A stretch of DNA of 64,000 nt from Sepioteuthis lessoniana (GCA_963585895.1 OY757934.1:35111768-35175767), one strand, 5' to 3'. Positions 42,959-54,650 are shown, counted from the stretch's first letter. Notes: a model not told the origin generated them from the letters alone. Translations and numbers: made by a program.

Positions 42959-42983
42959 AGTCTCTTCCTACTTAACATTTCCT
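42757..42983. repeat. Four alternating inverted copies of a 27-bp motif in (TA)n
   Basis: AGGAAATGTTAAGTAGGAAG plus AGACTTA occurs as + (42796-42822), - (42847-42873), + (42892-42918) and - (42957-42983), each separated by (TA)n. Only one difference (CTTTTC vs CTTTCC side) is evident. The whole can fold into a double cruciform. Confidence 0.95.
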
Positions 42984-43596
42984 ATTTTTCAACCTTTTGA
43001 AAATATGAAAACTTCTTTCTCACTACTTACTCAAGAACATCTAATTTATAGCAGCCCATGTGAAAAACATGGACCCGACCATATCAGTCCCACCATTAAT
43101 GGGGTCAAAAATATCTTTGTACTTCATATCAAAGTCTCTATCTCACTCGGTTTCGTCAAAAATACCATATTTTGACAGCTGAGAACCTTCTGTTCTGTCA
43201 AATGACATCAGAGGTCAATATCGTATACCTAGGAGCTAGGGTTCAAATCTATACTCTTTAAAGAGAAGCCATGCCCCTGGGACTGTTGGTTTCGTGATGA
43301 TCTGTGGACACACAATCACTCACTCACTCATACACAGACATACAAAGATAAAACACACACACTCACACACACGCACAAGCGCGCAAACTCCTGTAGAGTC
43401 GTATAGACTAACAATACAAACGAAACAATTTTAAAGTTTTGCCGAAATTATTTTTAATTAATATATTGCCTGAAGAAAAAATATATAACCAGGAGCATAT
43501 TGACATCTGCTCAAATTGAATTGAGCCTGTCCCAATAAATTCGGTGCGAAAGGGAAGGAAAAATACAAATATTTTTGAATGTTGGTATTTAGATTA
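42984..43596. other. No firm feature
   Basis: Contains GAGCTAGGGTTCAAATCTAT (about 43229), a B-box-like word that may be a very old SINE. CA-rich patch around 43315-43380. Confidence 0.4.
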
Positions 43597-43860
43597 TGAC
43601 ACAGCGGATAGAGGCGTTGAGTCTCTACGGTTCCAGGTGAGCATGGTCAGAAGATAGCGGTTTCAATTCCTAGCCAAGCCGGCCAGAGGTTTATTTGGTC
43701 AAAAACGTGGTGCGATAGACAACAACTATGAAAGGCATTAATTACTGGGGATACAGTTACAAGACTCAGCATTCCTATCCGAGGTCGCGGTTAATCACCT
43801 GAAGACAGTCAGAGGTGAAATTTGGCCGAAACGTAGTGAGAAAAACAACAAAAAACTACC
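43597..43860 (+). repeat. Possible tRNA-derived retroposon
   Basis: GACACAGCGGATAGAGGCGT (A-box-like) and GCGGTTTCAATTCCTAG (B-box-like) 50-60 bp apart; then two related segments with GCCAGAGGTTTATTTGGTCA / GTCAGAGGTGAAATTTGGCC. Single copy here, weak. Confidence 0.4.
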
Positions 43861-44020
43861 AAGATGAGGACAAAAGTCCGCAATAAAAAAATTAATGCTC
43901 AGATTAAGAATGCCTCATCTCAAAAAGGATTCCCAATAAAGTCAATTAAAATTATGACATTTTATTGTGACTACATTACCGAAAGATAGTGATATAACAC
44001 CTTAAGTTTTTTTAGTAATA

Positions 44021-44245
44021 TATATATATATATATATAAAAGTAAAGTTGGCGACCTTAGTCGAAGGTGACCCAAAAGCGCTCTTTTCAATTGCAACTAC
44101 ACCGAGGTGTTGGGGAGGGTGCTACTCTATTCCTTGGATTGCTCCATTTTACCCTTGATCCTTACCTTATAATGCTGAGTGATGAGCAAGGTGGCATCAA
44201 GTACCATTTCTTGAGTCTTTGGTATGACTCGACCTAGAATTGAAG

Positions 44246-44246
<1 letters not shown>
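44021..44246 (-). mobile_element. SINE-1 copy between microsatellites
   Basis: 3' end AACTTTACTTTTA runs into (TA)n at 44021-44037; the head is lost where (TC)n(TA)n (44247-44297) begins, inside the B-box region (CAATTCTAGGTCGAG). Confidence 0.82.

Positions 44247-44297
<51 letters not shown>
44247..44297. repeat. (TC)n(TA)n microsatellite
   Basis: TC 44247-44266, then TA. Confidence 0.95.
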
Positions 44298-44301
<4 letters not shown>

Positions 44302-45251
44302 TAAGGCTGGGAAGTTTTAATTTCATAGCGAAACGTCTTCTACCTTGCCTGAAGGGCACTATCATCGAAAATTTCTCAAGACGGTCAAAGAAATTAATAA
44401 CTTAGCAAGCGAAATAAAAAAAATAACATTGAGAGATAAAAGATTATACAGTCCAGAGAGAAAAAAAGAAAAATGCAGTAGATACTCAGCAGATGAATAA
44501 AAAAATAAATCTAGACAGTATGTATGTATGAATGTATGTATACAGTCACGACTAAATATACATATATATAGTTCCAAGATTTTATTTATAAAAAATGTGG
44601 GATACAAGCGATAGATAATCTTTATATGATACCTAATTTAAAAGTCACTGACATTAGCATTACTTTTATGAGCTTGTTTTGATATGTCAAATGTAATTTA
44701 TTGCTGTAGAAGTTCTTGGGTTTATTTTTGTTGTTGTTTTGTTTTTGTTTTGTTTTTTTTCAAGTGTTTTTCGATTGGACATGACTTGTAAAATTTGTCC
44801 ATATGGAAGCAAAAGTCAATGACTTACGTAAATTACAATGTATATACTTATAAGATATCTATCTTAGGTGATATTTTTCGCAAGATGATTTTTATCAAAT
44901 AATCAACAAAGATCGTTGTTTTCGTTACAATAGAACCTTCTTATTCACATTAGTTTTATCAGTGGACTTCATTATTCAAAGAAGTAATCAAGTCCACCGA
45001 TAACAGTGAAACATATTTACTATGTATGTCCTAATATTTTCAAAAAGAAATCGATGCCCTATTTTTTTAAATTGATTAAAATTGTTTTAAATGATTTCTT
45101 GAGTTTCTGTTTTTCTTGTTTTTCCTAAAACATGTTAACCAGTTCGAGACCGCGACCGATATTTCGAGCTGAGCAGTGAGCGTCTAATTATTGACTAAGG
45201 GAATGCAACCACATCTCCCGCATAAAGAAATATATTTGACTTATACGGCAG
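44298..45251. other. No supported feature
   Basis: AT-rich unique sequence; no gene seen. The 44940-45010 region has an imperfect inverted pair (TATCAGTGGACTT / AAGTCCACCGATA). Confidence 0.45.
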
Positions 45252-45841
45252 ACCAACTGGCATGGATTGGTCCAGTCGGCTGGGGCTGCAAAATACACCG
45301 ACTGCATCTCTGCAGAGTGGTAAGACACCCCAACGAGTTTCATGGATATGACACTCAACCATCTGATGGTGAGGTTCCAATGCGATGTACCCCTTCATTA
45401 CCATCGCTCCCAGATTCGCTCTGGACCGGAGTGGTAGCACCAGATAGGGTCAAATAGAACTGTTTGACATTTAAACTGTACTTATGCTAAACTGAATTGT
45501 TTGAAATAGAATTGTTTTTTTTACATTTAATTGTGTATTCGTATTAGATAGAAATAAGTGAAACCATTCGTATGAAAAAAAATGAGCTCAGGCTCATCTA
45601 AAAATATAAATCATTTATTTAACATGTATGCATAAAAAAAGATTTGGCATTAAATAACCTACTATGGTTATATGCCATAAAACCCAACCAAAGTATGCTA
45701 AACTGAACTGTTTGAAATAGAACTAATAGATCATTTAACTGTGTGTAAATAAATGACTAATGTTTAATTGCATTTTTAGTGTTCAGTAGCAACATTTGAA
45801 AACATTTAACTGCGCAAATACATAATTATTAGTAAATAGAA
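45252..45841 (+). repeat. Repeat-4 copy (5' part, interrupted by SINE-2)
   Basis: Complete head: TCCAGTCGGCTGGGGCTG, ACACCGACTGCATCTCTGCA, ATGGATATGACACTCAACCA, GGAGTGGTAGCACCAGATAG. Then body units with GTACTTATGCTAAACTGAAT, one 3' hairpin module at about 45650-45690, and further body units to the SINE-2 insertion. The 3' part resumes at 46149. Confidence 0.82.
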
Positions 45842-46148
45842 AGGAGGTGCCCGTGGTGTAATGGTTATCGTCGTAGGAAATGGACACGATGACACGAGTT
45901 CAAATCCTGGACGAGACCGATTGCATTTCAGATACCACTAATACCCTTGGGAAAGGTATGAATCCAATTATTCTCCCTCCAGCTATGGGTAAAAAGTAAG
46001 ACAGACTAGGTTATTCAGCCTTGGTGAGGCAACTAGTCTAGGAGAAGGAAAACTCTGAACTCAAACCTGTTAAACTCCGCTTAAAAATTGACCTTGTGTC
46101 ATATCCTGCCCGAGCAGAGAGGTTAGTAAATAGGATTAGTAAATAGAA
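45828..46148 (+). mobile_element. SINE-2 copy, complete, 14-bp TSD
   Basis: SINE body 45842-46134: head GGAGGTGCCCGTGGTGTAAT with A-box TGGTGTAATGG, B-box GAGTTCAAATCCTGG, body, 3' end GAGAGGTTAGTAAATAGG. ATTAGTAAATAGAA flanks it exactly (45828-45841 and 46135-46148). Inserted into repeat-4, so it is younger than that copy. Best SINE-2 reference here. Confidence 0.93.
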
Positions 46149-46345
46149 TTATATTAGATAAAAATAAGTGAAAGCATTTAGCTGTGAACTAAAGAATGAG
46201 CTTAGGCTCGTTCAAAAATGTTATTAACAAAATGTGTTTAGAAATCATATATTTAACATATATGTATAAAAAGATTTAGCATTGAATAACCTATAATGGT
46301 TTATATGCTGTAAAACCTAACCAAACCAAACCAACTGGCATGGAA
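46149..46345 (+). repeat. Repeat-4 copy (3' part)
   Basis: Continues the interrupted copy: GAGCTTAGGCTCGTTCAAAA, then the 3' hairpin module (ATTGAATAACCTATAATGGT, TATATGCTGTAAAACC) and AACCAAACCAAACCAA. Confidence 0.75.
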
Positions 46346-46499
46346 ATAGATTTATATATATATTAAATATATAGATTTGTAAACACATTTTGTTGATAAC
46401 ATTCTTAAAGAAGACTGAGCTCTTTTTTGCCAGCGTTAAATGTTTTCAAGTATTGCTATATAACAGTAACGATTTAAAATTAGCCATTTGTTTGCACAC

Positions 46500-46735
46500 A
46501 TTGTCCGTTCTGTTCGATCCATAGATAGGACTCTATCAGGTGCTACCACTCCGGGTCAGAGAGGACCTGGGGCCAATGGTATTGAAGAGGTACTCCACAT
46601 TCCCCAAATCTCTAAGGCTGGAGCCTCATCATCAGATGATTTAATGTCATATCAGGACACTCGTTGGGAGGATTACCTCTCTGCGGGGATGCAGTAGGCA
46701 TATTCTACAGCCCCAGCCGACTGGACTAAAAACCA
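46500..46735 (-). repeat. Repeat-4 head, reversed
   Basis: Plus strand shows GATAGGACTCTATCAGGTGC, CACTCCGGGTCAGAGAGGAC and, at the right end, AGCCCCAGCCGACTGGAC: a head-only copy in reverse. Confidence 0.78.
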
Positions 46736-46814
46736 GAATTAAGTAAATCAAACTTACTATACTGTTAAAGTCTGAAAGATCAGTAAACATATACTCCACG
46801 CCAAATCCACCGCA

Positions 46815-46868
46815 AATATATATGTGTATGTGTGTGTGTGTGTGTGTGTGTATGTGTGTGTGTGTGTG
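46815..46868. repeat. (TG)n microsatellite
   Basis: TG run with TATG interruptions. Confidence 0.95.
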
Positions 46869-46919
46869 GCTTCGAACACCGACCAGAAAAAACTATGTGT
46901 ATTAGAATTACATTCAAAA

Positions 46920-47480
46920 CCTTAATTGGCCCAGTCGGCTGGGGCTGTAGAATAAGACCCCCCCTAATGAGTGTCCTGGATATGACACTAAACAATCTGA
47001 TGGTGAGGTTCCAGCAATGCTGGAGCTTTGGGGAATGCAGAGTACCTCTTCATTACCATCGCTCTCAGGTCCACACTGGCCCGGAGTGGTAGCACCTGAT
47101 AGGGCCCTATCTATGGGGGTTGAATAGAACTAACAGCATTCTTATGCTAAACTCAATTGTTTGAGTAAACTGAATAGCTTGAAATAGAAATGTTTTTGAC
47201 AATTAAACCGTACTTACATTTAAACTGCGTGCTTATGCTTAACTGAATTATTTGAAATAGAACTGTTTTTCGACATTAAAATTGTATTTACTCTTACTCT
47301 AACTGAATTGTTTCATATAACTTCTTGAATAGTTTGAAATAAATGTGTTTTGACAATTAAACTGTGTACTTATGCTAGATTGAATTGTTTGAAGTGGAAC
47401 AGATTATTTGCATAGGGGTGGATTTGGCATTAAATAACCTACAAAGGTTGATATGCCATAAAACCCACCAAACCAAACCA
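46920..47480 (+). repeat. Repeat-4 copy, full length
   Basis: Head from GCCCAGTCGGCTGGGGCTGT, GGCCCGGAGTGGTAGCACCT, GATAGGGCCCTATC (a perfect palindrome in this copy); a body of irregular 60-70 bp units with AACTGAATTGTTTGAAATAG; 3' hairpin module GGCATTAAATAACCTACAAA ... ATGCCATAAAACCC at about 47430-47465, then AACCAAACCAAT. Confidence 0.82.
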
Positions 47481-48425
47481 ATCAAAACCTTAAATTATCG
47501 TAATCATCTAATACAAAAGACACAAAAAAGGCATACAGTATTGACACCAAAATGATAACATCAAGAGTTTACAAAAACAAATACATAATGTTACAAAAGA
47601 ACAACATAAAAAACAACCCTGAAAGAATCCTAACCCATCTTATAGGTTATAAACGCCACCAGAATACTCGAAAAAATAATTTAACGATATTCACATCCAA
47701 AGCAGAAATATATATATATACGTTTTGAGTAAATGATTGCTCAAAATTAATAATATTTTTAAAGAGCTCGATGCCCTTATAAAGAAGAGCCTATTTAAAA
47801 TCTAGAATATCAAAATCATCACAATTATTAGATAGCTATCGGGCGAACGTATTGACCATTGTCCGTCAAACTCACAGTCATAAATATTTAACATTGTGAT
47901 TACTTTAATATGTTAGATTATACATATAATCATATCTGATGTTACATTTAAATTTATTTGTTTATTTATTTGAACGTTTCTTAAGTGAATGTTATGGTCG
48001 CAAGTGTTCCTGCGGTGTATCGAAGCATTAAGTGTGTAGTTCATTTTCAAACTCCTGTTCATCATCAGTTCTTCAGTTTCGAGATGTATTTTTTTTTTTC
48101 GTGCATTGCTCGTAAACTACTTTGTAAATATATATCAAGATAACCAAAAGTGATCAGATAAATAGGTATATTACTTTTACAGTGTTTATTTTTTAACTGA
48201 TCTCAGCTAGTATTGACATGAGGTCATTGTCAGGAGAAAAAGGTTTTGTGAAAAAAAATTTTTTCAGAAAGTTTTAAAGATTTTTTAAATTTTTTATTGG
48301 ATTTGATGTCTTATTAGAAAAGCAATGCAAAATGTACTAGTTGCGTAACATATCCATTGATCGTATGAGAAATGTTTTCTGATCAGAGTATCTTTAAATA
48401 GTCTTTTATATATATTTATCTCTCA

Positions 48426-48428
<3 letters not shown>
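47481..48428. other. No supported feature
   Basis: AT-rich unique sequence. Confidence 0.5.
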
Positions 48429-48510
<82 letters not shown>

Positions 48511-48511
48511 T
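48429..48511. repeat. (TA)n(TG)n microsatellite
   Basis: About 68 bp of TA followed by TG. Confidence 0.95.
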
Positions 48512-50704
48512 CTCTCTTTTGACTCCTTTTATTTTTATTAGCGAAGAGTATTTGTACCCCTTGTGTGTTTGTAATGGCTTCAGTGAAAATGTGAGCTGCT
48601 AATGTATTAGTAGTCAACCATATCAATTCATGTCTTGTATCTAGTTTATCTGTTCAGCTCAGTCGACTACTGAATAAACAGACTTTTTATTACATTTATT
48701 TCAACAATTTCCCATGCAGCTCGGTTTATATCATTACTGCGCTAGGAAATGGCTTGATAACCAAGTTGATGCCTTTTGATGGCCATCGTGTAATTCATTG
48801 GCTTTTATCTTTCGACAAATCTCCCCACTTAATTCACCATAAATTAATAACGAAGTTTTACGTACACAAAATCTCGTCCATTTTTAGATACAAATTTGTC
48901 GGGGCAAATTTCTTTAAAAAAAAAACATGGAGTTGATTATTTCTGTACTGAAGCTGTTTTTCATGTTATTTCAAAATCTAGAAAGTTTTGCTTGGCTCAC
49001 AAGTCAGAGGAAAAAGTTTTAAATTTGGACCAAACAAGAAATATTACGTTACCTGTTCTACTTGAAACGTATGTACCAGACAGGCTTATCGCAGCTTAAC
49101 TTCGGTAATCTCCAAGAAATTGGTGCTTTAAGTGTGAATCCGAATTTATTAAACTTTGCTTATCCTGGTACACCTTATATATCTTCTGGTACTTGCTGTT
49201 CCTAAACAGTCACCCCCATGTAAATTCTGATCATACTCATTGTTACTTAACTTCGGGAATCTAGCGAAAACAGGTGCTTTAAGCGTACATTTGTAAGGCA
49301 TTTATCATTAAGGAAGGATTGTGTTCAGTCATATATTTTTTGTAAAAATTTTGGCAAATTTAACAAAGATTATCTCAAACTTATTTTGTTGACAGGACAT
49401 CACACAGAGTCGCGCATAGGTATTCTCGACTGTGATTTCGTTTCGAGAGAATTTTGCATTGAGAGTGTTGTAGGAGCCTTACCCATCTTACCATAATGGA
49501 CTCTTCTCACCGTTATTTGTACAGAGATTTCGCTGCCAGAGGGGTAGAACAATATTGGTGTTATCCGAACAGTACGAGACTTCTTACCTTTTCTATGTAA
49601 CTCTATCTTTCTTGTGTAATATAATCTGTTATCTAATATCTGTGTTTGTGTTTTCATTAGTGACCCTTTCCGGGGCCACAACAGAGAGTAAAACTCTGGC
49701 TAACAAACGACTCACTTCTCGGTTACTGTCTGTGATCATTCTATGTTCGAAGACACCTCTTCCCAGTGAATATCCTAGAGAATTATGTATTCTACTTATA
49801 TATTGTATGAACTTTTCTTTTCTCATGTAATGGAAAAATTTTACGGTTTCTCATAATTTTTTGCTTCACTACTTTTGGTCCTTTTTGGTAATAAAATATC
49901 CTTTGTTTAAATGATGACGATCACGAGCGTGGTCATATCTCTTAGAAAATGCTTTTTTCTTTAAGTTAAGACATTTTAACGAATATCGTTTTCCGATGTA
50001 TCATTTTTGTTATTTTGCAGTAACATGAAAACATGAAAAAAGTACATCATTAAGATATGATTTTACAATTATATGAGTTATTTGCACTCAACGTTTTAAA
50101 TATGATTTTGCTCAAATCATTCTATTGCATATGTATTTTCTAGTTTTATTCAACTGACCTCACTGAAAATATTGTTTATTGCCTCAGCTCAATTTATATT
50201 TCTTTAAAATTTAGCATATTGAGTCAGCTAGCCGATTTAATCAAACAATATCATTTGTCGTTGTAGTAGACAATTTATTCCAATGTCACAGAGATTTTAT
50301 CAAAACTTTAGCTTGTTTTGATTTCTTTATTTTGATATTGTGTGGTCTGTTTGCATCATGTGTAACACTAGTTAGTCATTCTTAGGCTCGTGGAAAATTA
50401 ATATAATTGGCAGTGAAGAACTACTGATTTTCAATGTATGTCAAAGCCATTTTCATGAAATATCATTCGACAGCATTTGTCGTGTGGAAAAGACAGATTA
50501 TATTTCATCGATATTTACTTATATGCATATGATGAATGTGATGTTAATATATTTTCCAAACTCATGACATTTTATATTCTGTAAATTCAAGCCAACTGCA
50601 GCGATAGTCGAGAAATAAATGCGATTGTGATAGACTAACCAAGTGTTTCCCCAACTTTGTGCCACAGCAACGTGGGTGAGCTAGGAGATGGATACTCAAA
50701 ACCA
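48512..50704. other. Unique sequence; a 40-bp direct repeat and unassigned frames
   Basis: TTAACTTCGGTAATCT...GGTGCTTTAAG (49097) and TTAACTTCGGGAATCT...GGTGCTTTAAG (49248) form a diverged direct repeat. A minus frame 49681-49400 is open for 93 codons, in sequence less AT-biased than its surroundings; no motif recognised. Nothing else supported. Confidence 0.35.
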
Positions 50705-50760
50705 GCATAAAGGAAAGTATTTTGATTGTGCTTGAAAGCACAATCAAAATAATTTCCTCT
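50705..50760. repeat. Hairpin-forming inverted repeat
   Basis: ATTTTGATTGTGCT / AGCACAATCAAAAT, 4-nt loop, extended outward by AGGAAA/TTTCCT with mismatches. If transcribed it would form a miRNA-like hairpin; no other support. Confidence 0.75.
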
Positions 50761-50887
50761 TTTCCTAAAATTCTTATCTGGTATTCGTTTTAAATCATTT
50801 AAAGACAAAGAAAGATTACCTTTTACATTCAGTGATTGTCTATCAGTCAATCTATCAATTTATCTATCTATCCTCCTATCAGTTGAT

Positions 50888-50888
<1 letters not shown>

Positions 50889-50942
<54 letters not shown>
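50889..50942. repeat. (TA)n(TG)n microsatellite
   Basis: TA run then TG run. Confidence 0.95.
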
Positions 50943-50944
<2 letters not shown>

Positions 50945-51282
50945 CTAGCAATCAGTGAAATATAAAAAAATTACCTATTGATACGTTTTGAATTTCTATT
51001 GGAGAAAAGTTGCCTTCAATATCTGAAAAAATTTTGTTCCAGTTTTCCCCTGTATATTTATATGAAATAGTTTTTTATTCTTGCTGACAAACAAAAAAAA
51101 AAAGATAAAAATTCGTGTGTATTAAAAAAAGAAATAAAAGTCTGTTTGTCTCATCTCTATCCGAACATTAAAAATATCGCTAAGAAAATATCCAGACTAG
51201 TTTCCCATGTTGATTTACAGAATAAAAAATATTATCTATTTTAATGTTTAGCACTTTTGATAATTTTTAATTTACTAACTTG

Positions 51283-51513
51283 CTTTTTATCGCAACTCAC
51301 TCAGTTCATCATATCTACGACAGCAAGGAACAGCAGGTATCGAAAGCAATAACAAGCTCCCAAAAAGATTCGAATTCACGTCTCATAGGCAGAAAAGGAA
51401 ACAGACATGAGTTCAAGTCTCACCAGGAGCTTCTTTATTTTTGTTTCCGAAGCGAGCTGTTCCTCACAATTGTAGAAGTGATGAAATGACGAAGTAAATT
51501 GCGATAAAAAGTT
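51283..51513. repeat. Fold-back of two SINE-3-like units
   Basis: Two imperfect inverted arms of about 115 bp: TTTTTATCGCAACTCACTCA ... GATTCGAATTCACGTCT on the left and its reversed partner GACATGAGTTCAAGTCT ... AATTGCGATAAAAAG on the right. Each arm has the SINE-3 B-box and 3' words, so two copies sit in opposite orientation, joined at their heads. Confidence 0.75.
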
Positions 51514-52050
51514 GCGATAAAAAGCAATTAGAATGAGGAAAATCAAGGATAATATCAGTCAAAATATTAATAATAATGACTGCGTTAAAAAGCTATTTGA
51601 ATAAGAAAGATGGAGGATAATTAAGTCGAAATATTGATAATAATGACCGCAATAAAAAGCAATTAGAATGAGGAAAATGAAAGATATTATTAGTCAAAAT
51701 ATTTATAGCAATGACTGCAATAGAAAACAGTTAGAATAAGGAAGATGAAGGGTAATTTAGTAAATATATTAATAATAATGACTGCGATAAAAAAAAAAGC
51801 AATTAGAATAAGGAAGATGAAGGATAATTTAGTAAAAATATTAATAATAATGACTGCGATAAAAAAAAGCAATTAGAATAAGGAAGATGAAGGATAATTT
51901 AGTAAAAAAATATTACTAATAATGACTGCGATAAAAAAAACAGTTAGAATAAGGAAGGATAATTTAGTCAAAATAATAATAATGACTGCGATAAGAAGCA
52001 ATTAGAATTAGGAAGATGAAGGATAATATTAGTCAGAATTATTAATAACA
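51491..52050. repeat. Minisatellite, 60-72 bp units
   Basis: AATGACTGCGATAAAAAGCA-type starts at about 51575, 51642, 51710, 51777, 51849, 51921 and 51981, with GAATAAGGAAGATGAAGGAT in each unit. It starts in the right end of the SINE-3 fold-back (GCGATAAAAAG), which may have seeded it. Confidence 0.88.
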
Positions 52051-52264
52051 ATGAATGATAGAGCTTCTCATAGAAATAAAACAAATGTATAAAAAAGCTC
52101 TTAGTTTTATACATTTTTTTTATTTTCGTACAATGTGTACCCAATTATTTATGTTGCATCTAAAGGGCAACCCAATAAAAAGTGTTGGTAACTATTAGAT
52201 GATCCTGAAAGGCTAACACATTTGTGAATGGATATAATTAAAATAATGAAGTATTTATGATAGC

Positions 52265-52765
52265 TAAGGAATACTTCAGATGGTTTAGTTTGGTTTGGTT
52301 AGGTTTTATGGAACAACAACCGTTGTTGGTCATTAACGCCAAATCCATTTTTGTACATTAAACTGTTCAATTTCAATCAATTCAGTTTAGTATAAGTAAA
52401 GCTTTTTATTTACACGCAATTAAATGTCAAAATAGTTCTATTTCAGACAAATCAGTTTAACATAAGTACACAGCTTAAATGTCAAAAACAGTTCTATTTC
52501 AAACAATTCAGTTTAGCATAAATACACTGTTTAGTTCTATTTGACCTATAGATAGGACCCTATCAAATGCTTTAACTCCAGGCTAGAGTGGACCTGAGAG
52601 CGATGCCAATGAAGGGGTACTCCGCAATCCCTAAAACTCCAGCATTACTGGGGCCTCACCATCAGATTGTTTAGTATCCTATCTAGGACACTCATTGGGG
52701 GGGTTTCTTAGCCCTCTGCAGAGAAGCAGTCGTTATATTATACTGTCGTTGCCGACTGAGCAAGA
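52265..52765 (-). repeat. Repeat-4 copy, diverged
   Basis: Reverse copy: 3' module at 52290-52345 (GGTTTTATGGAACAACAACC, GTCATTAACGCCAAATCC), body words CAATTCAGTTTAGTATAAG, head with GATAGGACCCTATCAAATGC and AGTCGGCAACGACAG-type end near 52755. Confidence 0.75.
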
Positions 52766-53022
52766 ATACTTTAGAGTAAAATAGATGAAAGGATGAAAGG
52801 ATGGTGGGAGGACAGAGAGAGAGAGAGAGGATAAAAAAGAGAGAATGATTGAGAAATCAGTTATAAAACAGTCCTGCATTGGGTGAAACCTTGAGAAAGA
52901 TTTATACTCTGTAAAAAATGGCGGATTTCTTCAAATTCATGAGCGTACTGAGTGTAAGTTAGTTTGTCTAGCTTTAAATCATACTTCGAAACCGGGACAC
53001 TTGAAGAAAATATACAACTATA

Positions 53023-53161
53023 TCAACCAATAGATAGATAGATAGATAGATCATGAATGTATTGACGATTTGACGTGTATTCAAATATACTGCCTGTAAT
53101 TTGAATATAAAGACTGACTTTCCAATAATATCTGGCAAATGGTAGAGTGATTTGCTCAAAC

Positions 53162-53192
<31 letters not shown>

Positions 53193-53200
53193 TCTGGTAA
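53023..53200. repeat. GATA-bounded module, copy 1
   Basis: About 115 bp of unique sequence (AGACTGACTTTCCAATA, GAGTGATTTGCTCAAACAT) with (TAGA)n on both sides. Second copy at 54.05-54.23 kb in the same orientation. Confidence 0.8.
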
Positions 53201-53491
53201 ACTTTCCTAGTGCACCAAGAATTAAAGGTTATTTAGTTGATCATTAATGGCATAATATACGAAATAATCCGTCGAAAGTTGTCTGGGTTACAGCAACTAG
53301 TACATTTAAGAAGAAAGTAGTTGAAGTAATATAAAAAAAATAATGTATCATAAATCAATTGCGTGAAATTCCTACCAGAAATCTAAAGAAAGATTGGGGT
53401 TGCAGGCGAGATACGGTAAGTCTCTTATTATCTAATAGCCAAAACTATCATAAAGTACGTCATGTAAAATTACAAATTAACTAGCCGCAAC

Positions 53492-53559
<68 letters not shown>
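53492..53559. repeat. (TC)n microsatellite
   Basis: Uninterrupted run of about 68 bp. Confidence 0.95.
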
Positions 53560-53560
<1 letters not shown>

Positions 53561-54046
53561 CATTCAAGCTGAGACAAGCTAAAAGCTAATTTATTGTTTG
53601 TGTTGTAAACCTTGCCCCTTGAAATATCTTCAGGTTTGACAAAAAAAAGACTTGGAAGAAAACATATCCAGGTGTCGCAGTTAATCGGCCCGTATTTTGT
53701 CACGAATTACATTTATGCTGTTTATACGCTTGTGGTGTTAGGCGAAGTGGACAGGAAGCAATGACGCCTGAGATTCAACTTATCTGGGATGTTGGTGATG
53801 TTCCATAAGTCATAGTAACTTTTGTATGTCCAACTTATAAAATAACAGATAGTTATTATCAGTAACTTTAAAAGCAGAACATACAAAAGTTACTTTTCTG
53901 GGTGTTACTTTTCTGGGTGTTACTTTTCTGGGCTGTTTTGAGAAATATTGACCGATTTTGGGATTTTAAAAAAATCAAGATTTCCAGTTCAAAAATTAAC
54001 CACTTAAACCAAAGCTGCAGACTTAAACAAGTATAGATAAACGCAT

Positions 54047-54047
<1 letters not shown>
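53560..54047. other. Unique sequence with a short 15-16 bp triplication
   Basis: GTTACTTTTCTGGGT occurs three times at about 53889-53932. No gene seen. Confidence 0.5.
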
Positions 54048-54085
<38 letters not shown>

Positions 54086-54230
54086 CCTGACTGTATTGAT
54101 AATTTGGCATTTATTCAAATATAGTGCCTGTAATTTGAATATAAAGACTGACTTTCCAATCTTATCCAGCAAGTGATAGAGTGATTTGCTTAAATATAGA
54201 TAGACAGATAGATAGATATGAATCGACTAA
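54048..54230. repeat. GATA-bounded module, copy 2
   Basis: Matches copy 1 between the two (TAGA)n runs (CCTGTAATTTGAATATAAAG identical). Both contain the inverted pair TATTCAAATATA / TAATTTGAATA. Confidence 0.8.
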
Positions 54231-54389
54231 GAAAGATAGGTGTGAATTGATAGATCGAAAGATATATAGAAAGGAATAGACTAAGAAAGATAGGTGTGGA
54301 TAGATAGATAGATAGATATGACCAGAATGTTTTTATAAAATAATTATGAAGAATATTTTATCGAGATTCTATGAGTACAGGAAGTAAAT

Positions 54390-54650
54390 AAAATAAAGTT
54401 GACGGCCGTAGTCGAGGGCAACCAGAAAGCTCCCTTTTCGACAACTAGTACACCGAGGTGTAGGGGGGCGCTACTCCTTTCTCTGGATTGTTCCAGTTTA
54501 CACTTGATACGTACCTTATATTGCTAAGTGTTAAGCAAGGAAGTATCAAGAACCATTTTTAAAGTCTTTGCTATGATTCGACCTGGTATTGAACCCAGGT
54601 CTCCCAGACCATTGGCGAACACTCTACCCACAAGACCAATGATAAATACA
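54390..54650 (-). mobile_element. SINE-1 copy
   Basis: 3' end at 54395 (reverse of CGGCCGTCAACTTTATTTTA); B-box GGTTCAATACCAGG; head with TTGGTCTTGTGGGTAGAGTG near 54625-54645 (A-box altered). Confidence 0.85.

Noticed and set aside
49400-49681. 93-codon minus-strand frame as a gene or LTR leader
   Set aside because: No recognisable domain; LTR ends could not be found.
50705-50760. microRNA gene
   Set aside because: The stem is too symmetrical and the loop too short for a typical pre-miRNA; kept only as an inverted repeat.
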